Shown: positions 55,219 to 64,000 of the stretch, in pieces | Numbering within the stretch: the first letter of the stretch is position 1 | Layout of the letters: the number at the start of each line of letters is the position of its first letter | NCBI RefSeq assembly: GCF_003864295.1 | Contig: NZ_BDQK01000006.1 | Span: forward strand, 62,001-126,000 | Length of the DNA: 64,000 bases | Source of the DNA: Aphanothece sacrum FPU1 | GTDB lineage: Bacteria; Cyanobacteriota; Cyanobacteriia; Cyanobacteriales; Microcystaceae | Direction of reading: 5' to 3' | Made by a program: the position numbers and the translations under genes | Notes under the pieces: model-generated | Databases searched by the model: none | What the model saw: the letters and a program-made list of their open reading frames with translations, nothing else | What the model was told of the DNA's origin: nothing

Positions 55219-55821
55219 CTACCAATTTTTAGGTTGAAAATCCAGATTATTTGAGATTGAAACTGTTTCTCCTGCTTGAGCTAAGACAAATAAGCCTTGA
55301 CGGTACGCATATTTATCGGCCCCTTCTTCAATTTCAATGCCTGCTACGGCTCCATAGAGTTGTTTTTGATTATACTCAGGAAAAAATTGCCGAAAGTTTC
55401 CTAAGTCTTCAATTAGTTCCTTGACATCATTAACGCCCAAACTACTCTTAACTTCTACGACTAAAATATGATTTTCATTTGCTACTAAGACATCAATTTC
55501 TAGGGTTTGTCCATTCAAGCGTTTTTTAACCCGTTGACTGACTTGATGAACAGGAATACCTCGTTTTAAGAATATTGTTTCACAAGCGGGTGCTACCATA
55601 TTTTCGACAAAACGTCCCCATTTACCACCCAAATTACCAATTTCTTTGCTTAACTGACGGATTTCTCCGTTAATTTGTTTGATTTGTCGGTCTGTTTCTT
55701 TTTGTTGTTGAGCATTTTCCTTCAGTTGTAGGTCAGTCTCTTTTTGAGCAGCAGTTAATTCCGATTGCTTGGTGGTTAATTCGGCGAGGAGTTGCCATAC
55801 GTCGTCTGCGGTAGTTGCCAT
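55219..55821 (-). CDS. Coiled-coil PD-(D/E)XK protein (DUF3782-like), paralogue A
   Basis: This 200-residue protein has the head MATTADDVWQLLAELT, a Gln/Glu/Lys coiled coil (about 20-60) and a nuclease-fold domain. The domain has LEIDVLVANENHILVVEVKS, giving D...E-x-K. Its first 45 or so residues are almost identical to the three tandem neighbours, but its nuclease domain is clearly different. That mosaic pattern indicates recombination at the shared head. Function is unknown. Confidence 0.75.
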   Translation of the reverse strand: MATTADDVWQLLAELTTKQSELTAAQKETDLQLKENAQQQKETDRQIKQINGEIRQLSKEIGNLGGKWGRFVENMVAPACETIFLKRGIPVHQVSQRVKKRLNGQTLEIDVLVANENHILVVEVKSSLGVNDVKELIEDLGNFRQFFPEYNQKQLYGAVAGIEIEEGADKYAYRQGLFVLAQAGETVSISNNLDFQPKNW

Positions 55822-55997
55822 AGATTATTTATGCCTTATGATGGTTTTCTCTATTTTAATGAATTATCGGCATTTTCACACATATTTAAAAAAATAATTA
55901 ACACTAATATCTCCAATTTATTGCCATTCTTAAACCTAACCTACCGCTATCTTTTTTTCTAGAAAGTGATTGCTTTTCCCTGATAGATCAAGAAAAA

Positions 55998-56564
55998 TTA
56001 ATAACTTTGAGGTTGAAAATTTTCAGGAATATCGAGTTCAAATACTTCATCATGAATCCGAGCCACATAAAATCCTTCTTGCAGAGTTTTTTGGCGTAAT
56101 TCGGGGGACATATCAACGGCGGCTAAAACACCATAGAGTTGTTTATCTTTATGTTCAGGAAAAAAGGTACGAAAACGTTGTAAAATACTTTTTAATTGAG
56201 TAATAGAATCTTCCCTAGCATGACTTTTAACCTCGACAATATAGGCAGTATTCAGATTACCATTGGTATAGGCCAGGACATCAATTTCCATGTGTTGCCC
56301 TCCTTTACTGACTCGCACACTGGGACTGACTACTTCCATGCCAAACCGTTGTCTGAGAATCTTTTCCATTGAGGGGAGGGCCAGACCTTCAGTAAAGCTA
56401 CCAAATTTTGCACCGAGTCCCCCAATTTGTTTCCCTAATTCTTTGAGTTGTTTGCCAGTCTCCTTCAGTTGTAGGTCAGTCTCTTTTTGAGCAGCAGTTA
56501 ATTCCGATTGCTTGGTGGTTAATTCGGCGAGGAGTTGCCATACGTCGTCTGCGGTAGTTGCCAT
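55998..56564 (-). CDS. Coiled-coil PD-(D/E)XK protein, paralogue B
   Basis: This 188-residue copy has head MATTADDVWQLLAELTTKQS, a short coiled coil and a nuclease-like domain (MEIDVLAYTNGNL, then IVEVKSHARE). The C-terminal 150 or so residues look identical to those of copies C and D. Together with its flanks it forms one unit of a recent tandem duplication. Confidence 0.75.
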   Translation of the reverse strand: MATTADDVWQLLAELTTKQSELTAAQKETDLQLKETGKQLKELGKQIGGLGAKFGSFTEGLALPSMEKILRQRFGMEVVSPSVRVSKGGQHMEIDVLAYTNGNLNTAYIVEVKSHAREDSITQLKSILQRFRTFFPEHKDKQLYGVLAAVDMSPELRQKTLQEGFYVARIHDEVFELDIPENFQPQSY

Positions 56565-56740
56565 AGATTATTTATGCCTTATGATGGTTTTCTCTATTTT
56601 AATGAATTATCGGCATTTTCACACATATTTAAAAAAATAATTAACACTAATATCTCCAATTTATTGCCATTCTTAAACCTAACCTACCGCTATCTTTTTT
56701 TCTAGAAAGTGATTGCTTTTCCCTGATAGATCAAGAAAAA

Positions 56741-57307
56741 TTAATAACTTTGAGGTTGAAAATTTTCAGGAATATCGAGTTCAAATACTTCATCATGAAT
56801 CCGAGCCACATAAAATCCTTCTTGCAGAGTTTTTTGGCGTAATTCGGGGGACATATCAACGGCGGCTAAAACACCATAGAGTTGTTTATCTTTATGTTCA
56901 GGAAAAAAGGTACGAAAACGTTGTAAAATACTTTTTAATTGAGTAATAGAATCTTCCCTAGCATGACTTTTAACCTCGACAATATAAGCAGTATTCAGAT
57001 TACCATTGGTATAGGCCAGGACATCAATTTCCATGTGTTGCCCTCCTTTACTGACTCGCACACTGGGACTGACTACTTCCATGCCAAACCGTTGTCTGAG
57101 AATCTTTTCCATTGAGGGGAGGGCCAGACCTTCAGTAAAGCTACCAAATTTTGCACCGAGTCCCCCAATTTGTTTCCCTAATTCTTTGAGTTGGCGATCA
57201 GTCTTCTTCTGTTGTTGAGCATTTTCCTTCAGTTGTCGGTCAGTCTCTTTTTGAGCAGCTGTTAATTCCGCGAGGAGTTGCCATACGTCGTCTGCGGTGG
57301 TTGCCAT
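56741..57307 (-). CDS. Coiled-coil PD-(D/E)XK protein, paralogue C
   Basis: This 188-residue copy is identical to B in its nuclease domain but has a different coiled-coil head (missing TTKQSEL, with an extra KENAQQQKKTDRQLKE block). The start lies 743 bp from that of B. Coding and spacer DNA both appear duplicated. Confidence 0.75.
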   Translation of the reverse strand: MATTADDVWQLLAELTAAQKETDRQLKENAQQQKKTDRQLKELGKQIGGLGAKFGSFTEGLALPSMEKILRQRFGMEVVSPSVRVSKGGQHMEIDVLAYTNGNLNTAYIVEVKSHAREDSITQLKSILQRFRTFFPEHKDKQLYGVLAAVDMSPELRQKTLQEGFYVARIHDEVFELDIPENFQPQSY

Positions 57308-57412
57308 AGATTATTTATTACCTTATGATGGTTTTCTCTATTTTAATGGATTATCTGCCCTTGCCGAAGGCACTGCGGAGAAGATTCCTATTCCCTGATA
57401 GATCAAGAAAAA

Positions 57413-58000
57413 TTAATAACTTTGAGGTTGAAAATTTTCAGGAATATCGAGTTCAAATACTTCATCATGAATCCGAGCCACATAAAATCCTTCTTGCAGA
57501 GTTTTTTGGCGTAATTCGGGGGACATATCAACGGCGGCTAAAACACCATAGAGTTGTTTATCTTTATGTTCAGGAAAAAAGGTACGAAAACGTTGTAAAA
57601 TACTTTTTAATTGAGTAATAGAATCTTCCCTAGCATGACTTTTAACCTCGACAATATAAGCAGTATTCAGATTACCATTGGTATAGGCCAGGACATCAAT
57701 TTCCATGTGTTGCCCTCCTTTACTGACTCGCACACTGGGACTGACTACTTCCATGCCAAACCGTTGTCTGAGAATCTTTTCCATTGAGGGGAGGGCCAGA
57801 CCTTCAGTAAAGCTACCAAATTTTGCACCAAGTCCCCCAATTTGTTTCCCTAATTCTTTGAGTTGGCGATCGGTCTTCTTCTGTTGTTGAGCATTTTCCT
57901 TCAGTTGTAGGTCAGTCTCTTTTTGAGCAGCTGTTAATTCGGATTGCTTGATGGTTAATTCCGCGAGGAGTTGCCATACGTCGTCTGCGGTGGTTGCCAT
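57413..58000 (-). CDS. Coiled-coil PD-(D/E)XK protein, paralogue D
   Basis: This 195-residue copy is the longest of the B/C/D group. Its head contains both the IKQSEL segment and the KENAQQQKKTDRQLKE block, so it may be closest to the ancestral form. It is divergent from ribE. Confidence 0.75.
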   Translation of the reverse strand: MATTADDVWQLLAELTIKQSELTAAQKETDLQLKENAQQQKKTDRQLKELGKQIGGLGAKFGSFTEGLALPSMEKILRQRFGMEVVSPSVRVSKGGQHMEIDVLAYTNGNLNTAYIVEVKSHAREDSITQLKSILQRFRTFFPEHKDKQLYGVLAAVDMSPELRQKTLQEGFYVARIHDEVFELDIPENFQPQSY

Positions 58001-58169
58001 ATATTATTTATTGCCTTATGATGGTTTTCTCTATTTTAATGGATTATCCACGATCGCCGAAGGCACTACGGAGCAGATCACAATTTCCTTTCCTATTTTA
58101 AAGCTTTGTCATTTTTGTTACGATTTTTATAGCAATTTATTTTCTTATTTATCATCATTACTGCAAAAA

Positions 58170-58856
58170 ATGTTTACAGGATTAATTCAAAGTCTTGGTT
58201 TAATACGTCCCCTAGAAACTGATCGCTTTACTCTTTGTATCCCCCAAGATGCAACAACAATTTGGTCAGATTTGGCAATAGGTGATAGTGTAGCCGTTGA
58301 TGGAGTCTGTTTAACAGTAGAGGAAATCGTCTCTGATGGTTTTGTGGCTACTGCCTCTCCTGAAACTCTACAACGTACAACCCTCAGTCAACAAATTCAA
58401 CAATCTACTTATGTTAATTTAGAATCTTCTTTGCGAGTAGGTGGTAAATTAGGAGGACATTTTGTCACTGGTCATGTTGATGGAATCGGTTGTTTAAAAG
58501 AGTCTATATCTACAGAAAAAGCTTGGGAACTAATTTTTGCTCCTTCTCCTTCTTTGTCTCAACAGTGGGAACAATCTATTGCCCCTTATATTATTCCTAA
58601 AGGTAGTGTGGCAGTTAATGGTATTAGTTTAACGATCGCTGATTGTGATGCTCAAGGAAATTGGTTTAAAGTAGCAGTTATTCCTCATACCTATCATCAG
58701 ACTAATCTGTCTTATCTAAAAATTGACGATGAAGTAAATATTGAAGGGGATATTTTGGGAAAATATGTGGCTAAATTATTGGGACACTCTTTAGACTCTC
58801 ATCGAACCCCTACCGACATTAGTTTGAACTTTCTCTCAGAACATGGCTATGTTTGA
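58170..58856 (+). CDS. ribE: Riboflavin synthase, alpha chain
   Basis: This 228-residue enzyme dismutates two lumazines to riboflavin. It has two similar barrels: MFTGLIQSLG with GDSVAVDGVCLTVEE, and GHFVTGHVDGIG with GSVAVNGISLTIAD. The frame is open 74 codons upstream, but the family always begins MFTG, so the start is 58170. The tail NFLSEHGY is typical. Confidence 0.96.
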   Translation: MFTGLIQSLGLIRPLETDRFTLCIPQDATTIWSDLAIGDSVAVDGVCLTVEEIVSDGFVATASPETLQRTTLSQQIQQSTYVNLESSLRVGGKLGGHFVTGHVDGIGCLKESISTEKAWELIFAPSPSLSQQWEQSIAPYIIPKGSVAVNGISLTIADCDAQGNWFKVAVIPHTYHQTNLSYLKIDDEVNIEGDILGKYVAKLLGHSLDSHRTPTDISLNFLSEHGYV

Positions 58857-59254
58857 ACTATCAATTATGAAAATTTGTTAAGTTTTTTAATATATCTCTC
58901 CTAAATTTTACTTAAGTTCCTAAACTTTGGTGGCGAATGTTACATTAAGAAGTCATACTGGTTATTGTGGATCTAATCAAATTTTTTGCTCAATCCTGGA
59001 GACAATTTGGAGTGTGAGGATATTTAACTTAAGATTGCCTCTTTAGTAAAGAGATAACTGCCCATTTAAGGGTCAAATTTTCTATTTCTGTGCTTGACTA
59101 CTGACTGAGTCATAGTTACAGCGCAAGGCAAAAGGCAAAAAGAACTGAAAAGCCTATCAAATAAAGGTTTTAGCGATCTTCATCTTGATCTAATTTGTAA
59201 ACATACCAGCGCTGCGCGCTATATCTCAAAACCAAATTATCGAGGAATATAGTG
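58857..59254. other. Intergenic region after ribE
   Basis: About 400 bases with no convincing gene. A short open stretch near 58974-59016 (GTG, then DLIKFFAQSWRQFGV and a stop) is too short to call. AGGCAAAAGGCAAAAAG near 59124 is a simple repeat like that in the atpD-atpA gap. Confidence 0.4.
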
Positions 59255-59485
59255 ATGACTAAGCCAACTATTAAAAATCAACTATCAATCTCACACCCAC
59301 CAATAACATCTTGCCAAAAAAGTAGAAATTCACGTCAAGTACCATTTTATGAAGCCTTAATTACCGTTGTGTTATTAGTGACTGCCTTATGGATGCAAGC
59401 ATTTCCTAATTGGCAATTTCCTAGTAACCTCAAAAGTCAGTCCCTGACTGCTTCCCCTATCAATAACCCATGGCAACCTCGTTAA
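59255..59485 (+). CDS. Small single-pass membrane protein (76 aa)
   Basis: This small protein has a polar N terminus, one hydrophobic helix (VPFYEALITVVLLVTALWMQ, about 30-49) and a short polar tail. The ATG at 59255 has GAGG 9 nt upstream; GTG at 59252 is the alternative. The family is not recognised. Confidence 0.55.
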   Translation: MTKPTIKNQLSISHPPITSCQKSRNSRQVPFYEALITVVLLVTALWMQAFPNWQFPSNLKSQSLTASPINNPWQPR

Positions 59486-59540
59486 GTTAAGACAATTATC
59501 CAGGGAAAATTCGACAAAATTAATAAATCTTAATTAAGTG

Positions 59541-59570
59541 TTGACACTTATGTTAAAAGTTATGTAGAAT
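59541..59570 (+). promoter_or_regulatory. Promoter of the riboswitch transcript
   Basis: TTGACA (59541-59546), an 18-nt spacer and TAGAAT (59565-59570) form a near-consensus sigma-70 promoter. Transcription would start near 59577, just before the conserved leader. Confidence 0.75.
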
Positions 59571-59592
59571 AGAGAGATGTCCACTAAAATGA

Positions 59593-59688
59593 CCGTTCAT
59601 CTCCCCTCAGTCCCAACACCAAGGCTGTTAGAGACGGAAGTAGGTGATTAAAACCGAAGGAACGCCATCCCACCTTAGATCATGAGGT
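59593..59688 (+). promoter_or_regulatory. Glutamine riboswitch (glnA/Downstream-peptide type)
   Basis: The leader carries conserved elements of the glutamine aptamer: CCGTTCATC at the 5' side, AGACGGAAGTAGG in the middle and ACCGAAGGAACGCC at the 3' side. CGTTC (59594-59598) pairs with GAACG (59660-59664). After it, ACCTTA (59672-59677) pairs with TGAGGT (59683-59688, one G-U) and hides the GAGG ribosome site of the small gene at 59700. That would be a simple translational expression platform. Glutamine sensing is known for this motif class in cyanobacteria; binding here is inferred. Confidence 0.8.
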
Positions 59689-59699
59689 AGCAACAACAA

Positions 59700-59924
59700 A
59701 TGCTTGTGATTTCCTTAATTACCTTGGCCATTGCTTCTCTGTCTGCTTTTGTTAGCCTAAATATGCAAGAAGAAGTATTTAGAGTAGCCATCAAATGTAT
59801 TGCCTTGCTTTCTCTATTCATAACTCTTCTGTTAGCTCCTTGGGCGATTAAGCTGACTCTTGCTACTATTCTTGTGATGAGTGATAGAATTATTCAACCC
59901 ATACTCCAGAAACCCGGAAGTTGA
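59700..59924 (+). CDS. Riboswitch-controlled small membrane protein (74 aa)
   Basis: This 74-residue protein has two hydrophobic helices (about 2-22 and 30-50) and a short C-terminal segment (SDRIIQPILQKPGS). It is not IF17/GifB, the known glutamine-riboswitch target of Synechocystis. Its control by a glutamine-type leader suggests a role in nitrogen status, perhaps acting on a membrane transporter or enzyme. That is inference; no domain is recognised. Confidence 0.7.
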   Translation: MLVISLITLAIASLSAFVSLNMQEEVFRVAIKCIALLSLFITLLLAPWAIKLTLATILVMSDRIIQPILQKPGS

Positions 59925-59950
59925 CTAACCTTCCCTTACTTAAGCAATAA

Positions 59951-60445
59951 TTAGGGGGAATGCTTCAGTTGAACAATTAAAACAGAACAAGGAGCATGAT
60001 GTAAGACATAGTTGCTGACACTACCGAGGAGAAGTTCTTGAAACCCAGAACGTCCCCTATGTCCGATTATAATTAAATCGGCAAGCCATTCTTTAGCCAC
60101 CTTACAGATAGTGCGGCCCGCACTGCCAGTAATTTGTTGATATTCAGTCTGAATGCCATCTTCAAGGGCGTTTTGACTATAAGATTGTAGCATTGCTAGG
60201 CCAGCTTGTTCAAATTCCTGCCATTGGAGTCGCCAACTTTCCAGGGTTGAATCATTACCGGCCGCAGGATACAATTGTGTTAAATCAGGAGGAATAGGTA
60301 AAGGACTATTGTCTTCCTCCCAACTAAGAACGTGCAGTAACAGTAAACGAGTCTGAGTTTGTTGTTGAGCTAAAGATAAGGCACAAGCAAAGATTTCCTG
60401 TGTCATATCTGACATATCCATTGCTACGAGGATTTTCTGGTACAT
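59951..60445 (-). CDS. Universal stress protein (UspA family)
   Basis: This 164-residue USP-fold protein starts MYQKILVAMDMSDMTQEIF and ends with the ATP-binding signature GHRGRSGFQELLLGSVSNYV (G-x2-G-x9-G-S). It probably binds ATP and acts in stress response. It lies 24 nt downstream of fabG on the same strand and may share its transcript. Confidence 0.92.
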   Translation of the reverse strand: MYQKILVAMDMSDMTQEIFACALSLAQQQTQTRLLLLHVLSWEEDNSPLPIPPDLTQLYPAAGNDSTLESWRLQWQEFEQAGLAMLQSYSQNALEDGIQTEYQQITGSAGRTICKVAKEWLADLIIIGHRGRSGFQELLLGSVSNYVLHHAPCSVLIVQLKHSP

Positions 60446-60469
60446 CGAGGTTAAGGGTTAATTGTTGAA

Positions 60470-61279
<810 letters not shown>

Positions 61280-61330
61280 TTACGCAAACCTACTCAGTTG
61301 AAATAAGTCCCAATTCTTCATTGGATGGCT

Positions 61331-61478
61331 GTTCACTTCCTGCAACAACTGCGAACCGTCGGCGGCACTGGAGTCCACAGGCACTACCCGTGTAACTCAC
61401 GGTGGTAACACCTGTCAAGACAAGCCGACGAGTCAGTGAACCAAGAATCCCCGCCGTTTAAAAAGCGCGGGAATGTCA
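61331..61478 (+). ncRNA. Orphan folded RNA / IS200-IS605-type right-end relic
   Basis: Nested stems are visible: GTTCACT (61331-61337) with AGTGAAC (61435-61441), and CGTCGGC (61357-61363) with GCCGACG (61424-61430). Inside, CCGTG pairs with CACGG around 61388-61402. A terminal hairpin follows (CCCCGCCG near 61449 with CGCGGG near 61466), ending GAATGTCAA. This arrangement, and the TnpB-tail-like codons LQQLRTVGGTG just upstream, resemble the 3' end of a TnpB-type element with its guide RNA scaffold. No tnpB is present. It fills the gap upstream of hemL. Confidence 0.55.
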
Positions 61479-61551
61479 ATGGTAGGATAATAAATTGAGA
61501 AGATTTTGATCGACTCAACAACTTCTCATCCGATAGAAAAAGGAGACAAGA

Positions 61552-62856
61552 TTGGTTAACACAACTTCACTTAAAACCACGAAGTCAGAAGAAATTTTTG
61601 TGGCCGCTCAAAAACTGATGCCAGGGGGCGTTAGTTCTCCCGTTAGAGCCTTTAAATCCGTAGGTGGACAACCGATCGTCTTTGATCGGGTTCAGGGAGC
61701 TTATATTTGGGATGTAGATGGCAACCAGTATATTGATTATGTGGGGACTTGGGGGCCGGCTATCTGTGGTCATGCTCATCCTGATGTAATTGCGGCCCTC
61801 CACAAAGCTTTAGACAAGGGGACAAGTTTCGGGGCCCCTTCAGTCCAAGAAAATATTCTGGCTGAAATGGTCATTGAAGCCGTTCCGAGTATTGAAATGG
61901 TACGCTTTGTTAATTCAGGAACAGAAGCTTGTATGTCGGTTTTACGACTCATTCGAGCTTTTACCGGACGGGACAAGATTATTAAGTTTGAAGGGTGTTA
62001 TCATGGCCATGCTGATATGTTTTTAGTAAAGGCTGGCTCTGGTGTGGCAACGTTGGGTTTACCTGACTCTCCAGGTGTTCCTAAAACGACCACTGTTAAC
62101 ACTTTAACCGCCCCCTACAACGATTTAGAAGCAGTTAAAACTCTATTTGCCCAAAATCCTGATGAAATCGCTGGAGTGATTTTAGAGCCTGTGGTGGGCA
62201 ATGCTGGATTTATTGTGCCTGAAGCCGGATTTTTAGAAGGTTTACGGGAATTGACCCAAGAAAACGGTTCTTTGCTGGTTTTTGATGAGGTGATGACCGG
62301 GTTCCGTCTAGCTTACGGTGGCGCACAAGAACGGTTTGGGGTTACTCCTGATTTAACTACCTTAGGTAAAGTCATCGGTGGCGGTTTACCTGTGGGTGCT
62401 TATGGCGGACGCAAAGATATTATGTCTATGGTAGCCCCGGCTGGCCCTATGTATCAAGCGGGAACTTTATCGGGTAATCCTTTGGCCATGACTGCGGGGA
62501 TTAAAACCTTGGAATTGTTGCAAAAGCCGGGTACTTATGAATATTTAGAGAAAATCACGAAAAAACTCACTGAAGGATTGCTAGATGTGGCTAAGGCTGC
62601 CGGACATCAGGTCTGTGGTGGTCATCTGGGTGCTATGTTTGGCTTATTTTTTGCATCAGGACCGGTTTATAATTACGAGGACGCTAAAAAGTCTGATACG
62701 ACTAAATTCGGTCGTTTCCATCGTAGAATGCTCGAAAGAGGGATTTATCTTGCTCCTTCTCAATTTGAAGCCGGTTTTACTTCTTTGGCCCATACCCAAG
62801 AAGATATTGAACGTACCTTAAATGCGGCCCAAGTCGTTCTTTCGTCTCTCTCATAG
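61552..62856 (+). CDS. hemL: Glutamate-1-semialdehyde 2,1-aminomutase
   Basis: This 434-residue PLP enzyme makes 5-aminolevulinate, the first committed tetrapyrrole precursor for chlorophyll, haem and bilins. The PLP lysine lies in [33 protein letters not shown] and [12 protein letters not shown] are typical. The start is TTG, with AGGAG 7-8 nt upstream. Being full length, it should be functional. Confidence 0.97.
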   Translation: MVNTTSLKTTKSEEIFVAAQKLMPGGVSSPVRAFKSVGGQPIVFDRVQGAYIWDVDGNQYIDYVGTWGPAICGHAHPDVIAALHKALDKGTSFGAPSVQENILAEMVIEAVPSIEMVRFVNSGTEACMSVLRLIRAFTGRDKIIKFEGCYHGHADMFLVKAGSGVATLGLPDSPGVPKTTTVNTLTAPYNDLEAVKTLFAQNPDEIAGVILEPVVGNAGFIVPEAGFLEGLRELTQENGSLLVFDEVMTGFRLAYGGAQERFGVTPDLTTLGKVIGGGLPVGAYGGRKDIMSMVAPAGPMYQAGTLSGNPLAMTAGIKTLELLQKPGTYEYLEKITKKLTEGLLDVAKAAGHQVCGGHLGAMFGLFFASGPVYNYEDAKKSDTTKFGRFHRRMLERGIYLAPSQFEAGFTSLAHTQEDIERTLNAAQVVLSSLS

Positions 62857-63136
62857 CAGTTTAGCGATCAGTCAAATATCCTTGTGAGGGGTGTGAATTT
62901 CTGATCGCTTAACACATTTTAGAAAAAAATACAAACTAATGATCCAAAACTTAATATATAGGACACAAGTACTAAATAGATTAATGGCTTAAAATCTGTT
63001 TTATTAAGATCAGGTGAATAAGGCGGCAAGTATTTTAACTGACAACCTGCCGATTCAATTAATTCTTTAATACGTCATTTTAGTGAGTTTGCCTTCCTCT
63101 GATAAGCGAGAAAAAACGAGGCAATGTCTATTTTAC

Positions 63137-63676
63137 TTATTTTAAATCTAATAAACCCTGTTCTTTTAGTTTAGGATTAAAGCGTATTTCTAGCTGACTT
63201 CCTCTGTTTTCTAAAGTTTGTTTTATCTCAGTTTCAATTCTTCTAGCGAGTGATTTAAGTAATTTCATTTTAGATAATTCATCTCCATTATTATAGGTTT
63301 GTTTTTCATCTTCGGTAATAAATATTTTAGCATCAATGGGATCTGTCCAGCTTTTTTCTTCTGATTCACTTGCGAATAAATTTACTCCATTTTCTGTAAT
63401 CCATGCTTGTTTTATTTCTTCTAAAATTGTGCGACTAGGACGAGTAATTGTTTGTATTTTAATCCAATAACAGTTATCAGGTTTACGGACTAAATGTTGT
63501 TTTAAGCTTAAATAGATGTCACGGGAATAGCCAACAAATTGAAGCTCTTTTTCTTGATTAAAAATAGCATAAACACCGATCTGATTTTGCAATTCTTCAG
63601 GTAATAATCCATTATTATCTAAGTAAGAAATATATTCTAAGTTAGTTAATTGGAGAATTTCAGTTTCAGTAGTCAT
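63137..63676 (-). CDS. GIY-YIG domain protein
   Basis: This 179-residue protein has a GIY-YIG nuclease-like domain near the N terminus. GVYAIFNQEKELQFVGYSRD gives the GVY...FVGYS motif pair, and Arg54 is within YSRDIYLSLKQH. The C-terminal half (DAKIFITEDEKQTYN onward) is an unrecognised helical extension found in cyanobacterial members. Whether it cuts DNA is unknown. Confidence 0.78.
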   Translation of the reverse strand: MTTETEILQLTNLEYISYLDNNGLLPEELQNQIGVYAIFNQEKELQFVGYSRDIYLSLKQHLVRKPDNCYWIKIQTITRPSRTILEEIKQAWITENGVNLFASESEEKSWTDPIDAKIFITEDEKQTYNNGDELSKMKLLKSLARRIETEIKQTLENRGSQLEIRFNPKLKEQGLLDLK

Positions 63677-63755
63677 ACAGTTTTTTTCGGCTTAATAAAT
63701 AGGATAAAGTTACATTTAAAAGCATGGCTTTTTCAAATGAGATGTAAATGTGGAA

Positions 63756-63770
63756 TGGGCATCTTGCCCG
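63756..63770. repeat. GGGCATCTTGCCC palindrome
   Basis: Another member of the ACAGGCAAGATGCCTGT family, in the gap between the GIY-YIG gene and the gene at the window edge. Confidence 0.7.
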
Positions 63771-63846
63771 TAACAGGCTAGAAGCAGTGTACTACAAGAT
63801 TTTACATCTCAACTGTAAATATTATAGTCCTTAAGTCAAGACAATA

Positions 63847-64000
63847 TTATTCAATTTTTTGATAAATTGCACAGAGACGACTAGGGTTAAAAATTTTAGC
63901 TTTAAACATGAAATTTGGGGGGACATTAATAATAATATATTCATCAGAATTATAATAAGGTTCAAATTCTGTGGGCATTCCTTTTGGGGTTTGAATACTG
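63847..64000 (-). CDS. C-terminal part of an unknown gene (cut by window edge)
   Basis: On the minus strand the last 51 codons of a gene read IQTPKGMPTEFEPYYNSDEY, a short beta-like stretch (IIINVPPNFMFKAKIF) and NPSRLCAIYQKIE, then a stop at 63847. The start lies outside the window. The family is not recognised. Confidence 0.6.
   Translation of the reverse strand, partial: SIQTPKGMPTEFEPYYNSDEYIIINVPPNFMFKAKIFNPSRLCAIYQKIE

Larger units (their letters stand above)
55822..57412. repeat. Tandem duplication of a 743-bp gene-plus-spacer unit
   Basis: The spacers 55822-55997 and 56565-56740 are essentially the same sequence, and the adjoining copies B and C are near identical. The last unit (57308-57412) has a shorter, different spacer containing GCCGAAGGCACT, which recurs upstream of copy D near 58058. 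This shows unequal recombination in the recent past. Confidence 0.85.

Noticed and set aside
55970-57618. Repeated plus-strand ORFs of about 77-97 residues
   Set aside because: They are antisense shadows of the tandem PD-(D/E)XK genes and recur only because those genes are duplicated.
57948-58169. A 74-residue N-terminal extension of riboflavin synthase
   Set aside because: The family begins at MFTG, and the extension is antisense to the start of paralogue D and intergenic repeat sequence.

Overview
This window is chromosomal DNA of a unicellular cyanobacterium, most like the AT-rich Cyanothece/Crocosphaera/Rippkaea group. Signs are the split ATP synthase operon (F0 genes plus delta, alpha and gamma, with b and b' duplicated, and no beta or epsilon), an orange carotenoid protein (OCP) photoprotection locus, frequent GCGATCGC-type HIP1 sites, a glutamine-riboswitch-like leader, and many short palindromic and AT-heptamer repeats. 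No rRNA, tRNA or CRISPR array was recognised.

Layout. 1-4.8 kb: atpH-atpG-atpF-atpD-atpA-atpC. 4.9-10.6 kb: an Nramp metal transporter, a GH63-like glycosidase, and coaD with a DivIVA-like gene. 11.0-13.4 kb: OCP, a CrtW-type carotenoid ketolase and the fluorescence recovery protein (FRP), a complete photoprotection set. 14.1-18.5 kb: a housekeeping run (DUF3285, ybeY, dgkA, trpG, a DUF151 nuclease, an Fe-S aldo/keto reductase) interrupted by a RelB-like antitoxin with a decayed relE. 18.7-28.5 kb: Uma2 protein, ABC permease, VapBC-like pair, hisIE, MntA/HepT pair, upp, DUF6671, NYN-domain protein and metG. 29-34 kb: an alpha/beta hydrolase, twelve tandem copies of a 108-bp unit, and secA. 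34-41 kb: an IS607-type element (serine recombinase plus TnpB), ccs1, two PEP-CTERM paralogues (one split by an IS607 relic), an IS630 scrap and ccdA. 41-47 kb: phosphoenolpyruvate synthase carrying a LAGLIDADG intein, then a two-gene cassette (DUF4365 nuclease-like protein plus an unknown partner). 47-55 kb: hydrolases, a DUF433/DUF5615 pair, a mazF relic, DUF2252, a NarM-like protein, glyoxalase I, an MscS channel and an MBL-fold protein. 55-58 kb: four tandem nuclease-fold paralogues. 58-64 kb: ribE, small membrane proteins (one behind the riboswitch-like leader), a universal stress protein, fabG, a folded RNA resembling an IS200/IS605-type right end, hemL, a GIY-YIG protein and the end of a gene running off the window.

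The core genes are ordinary for cyanobacteria. The accessory content lies between them: five toxin-antitoxin loci or relics, several IS607/IS605/IS630 traces, and at least six families of dispersed palindromes. The most rewarding places to look again are the intein at the PpsA active site, the IS607 relic joined to its host gene at GG dinucleotides, the putative glutamine-sensing leader with its small peptide, the DUF4365 cassette, and the orphan folded RNA upstream of hemL.
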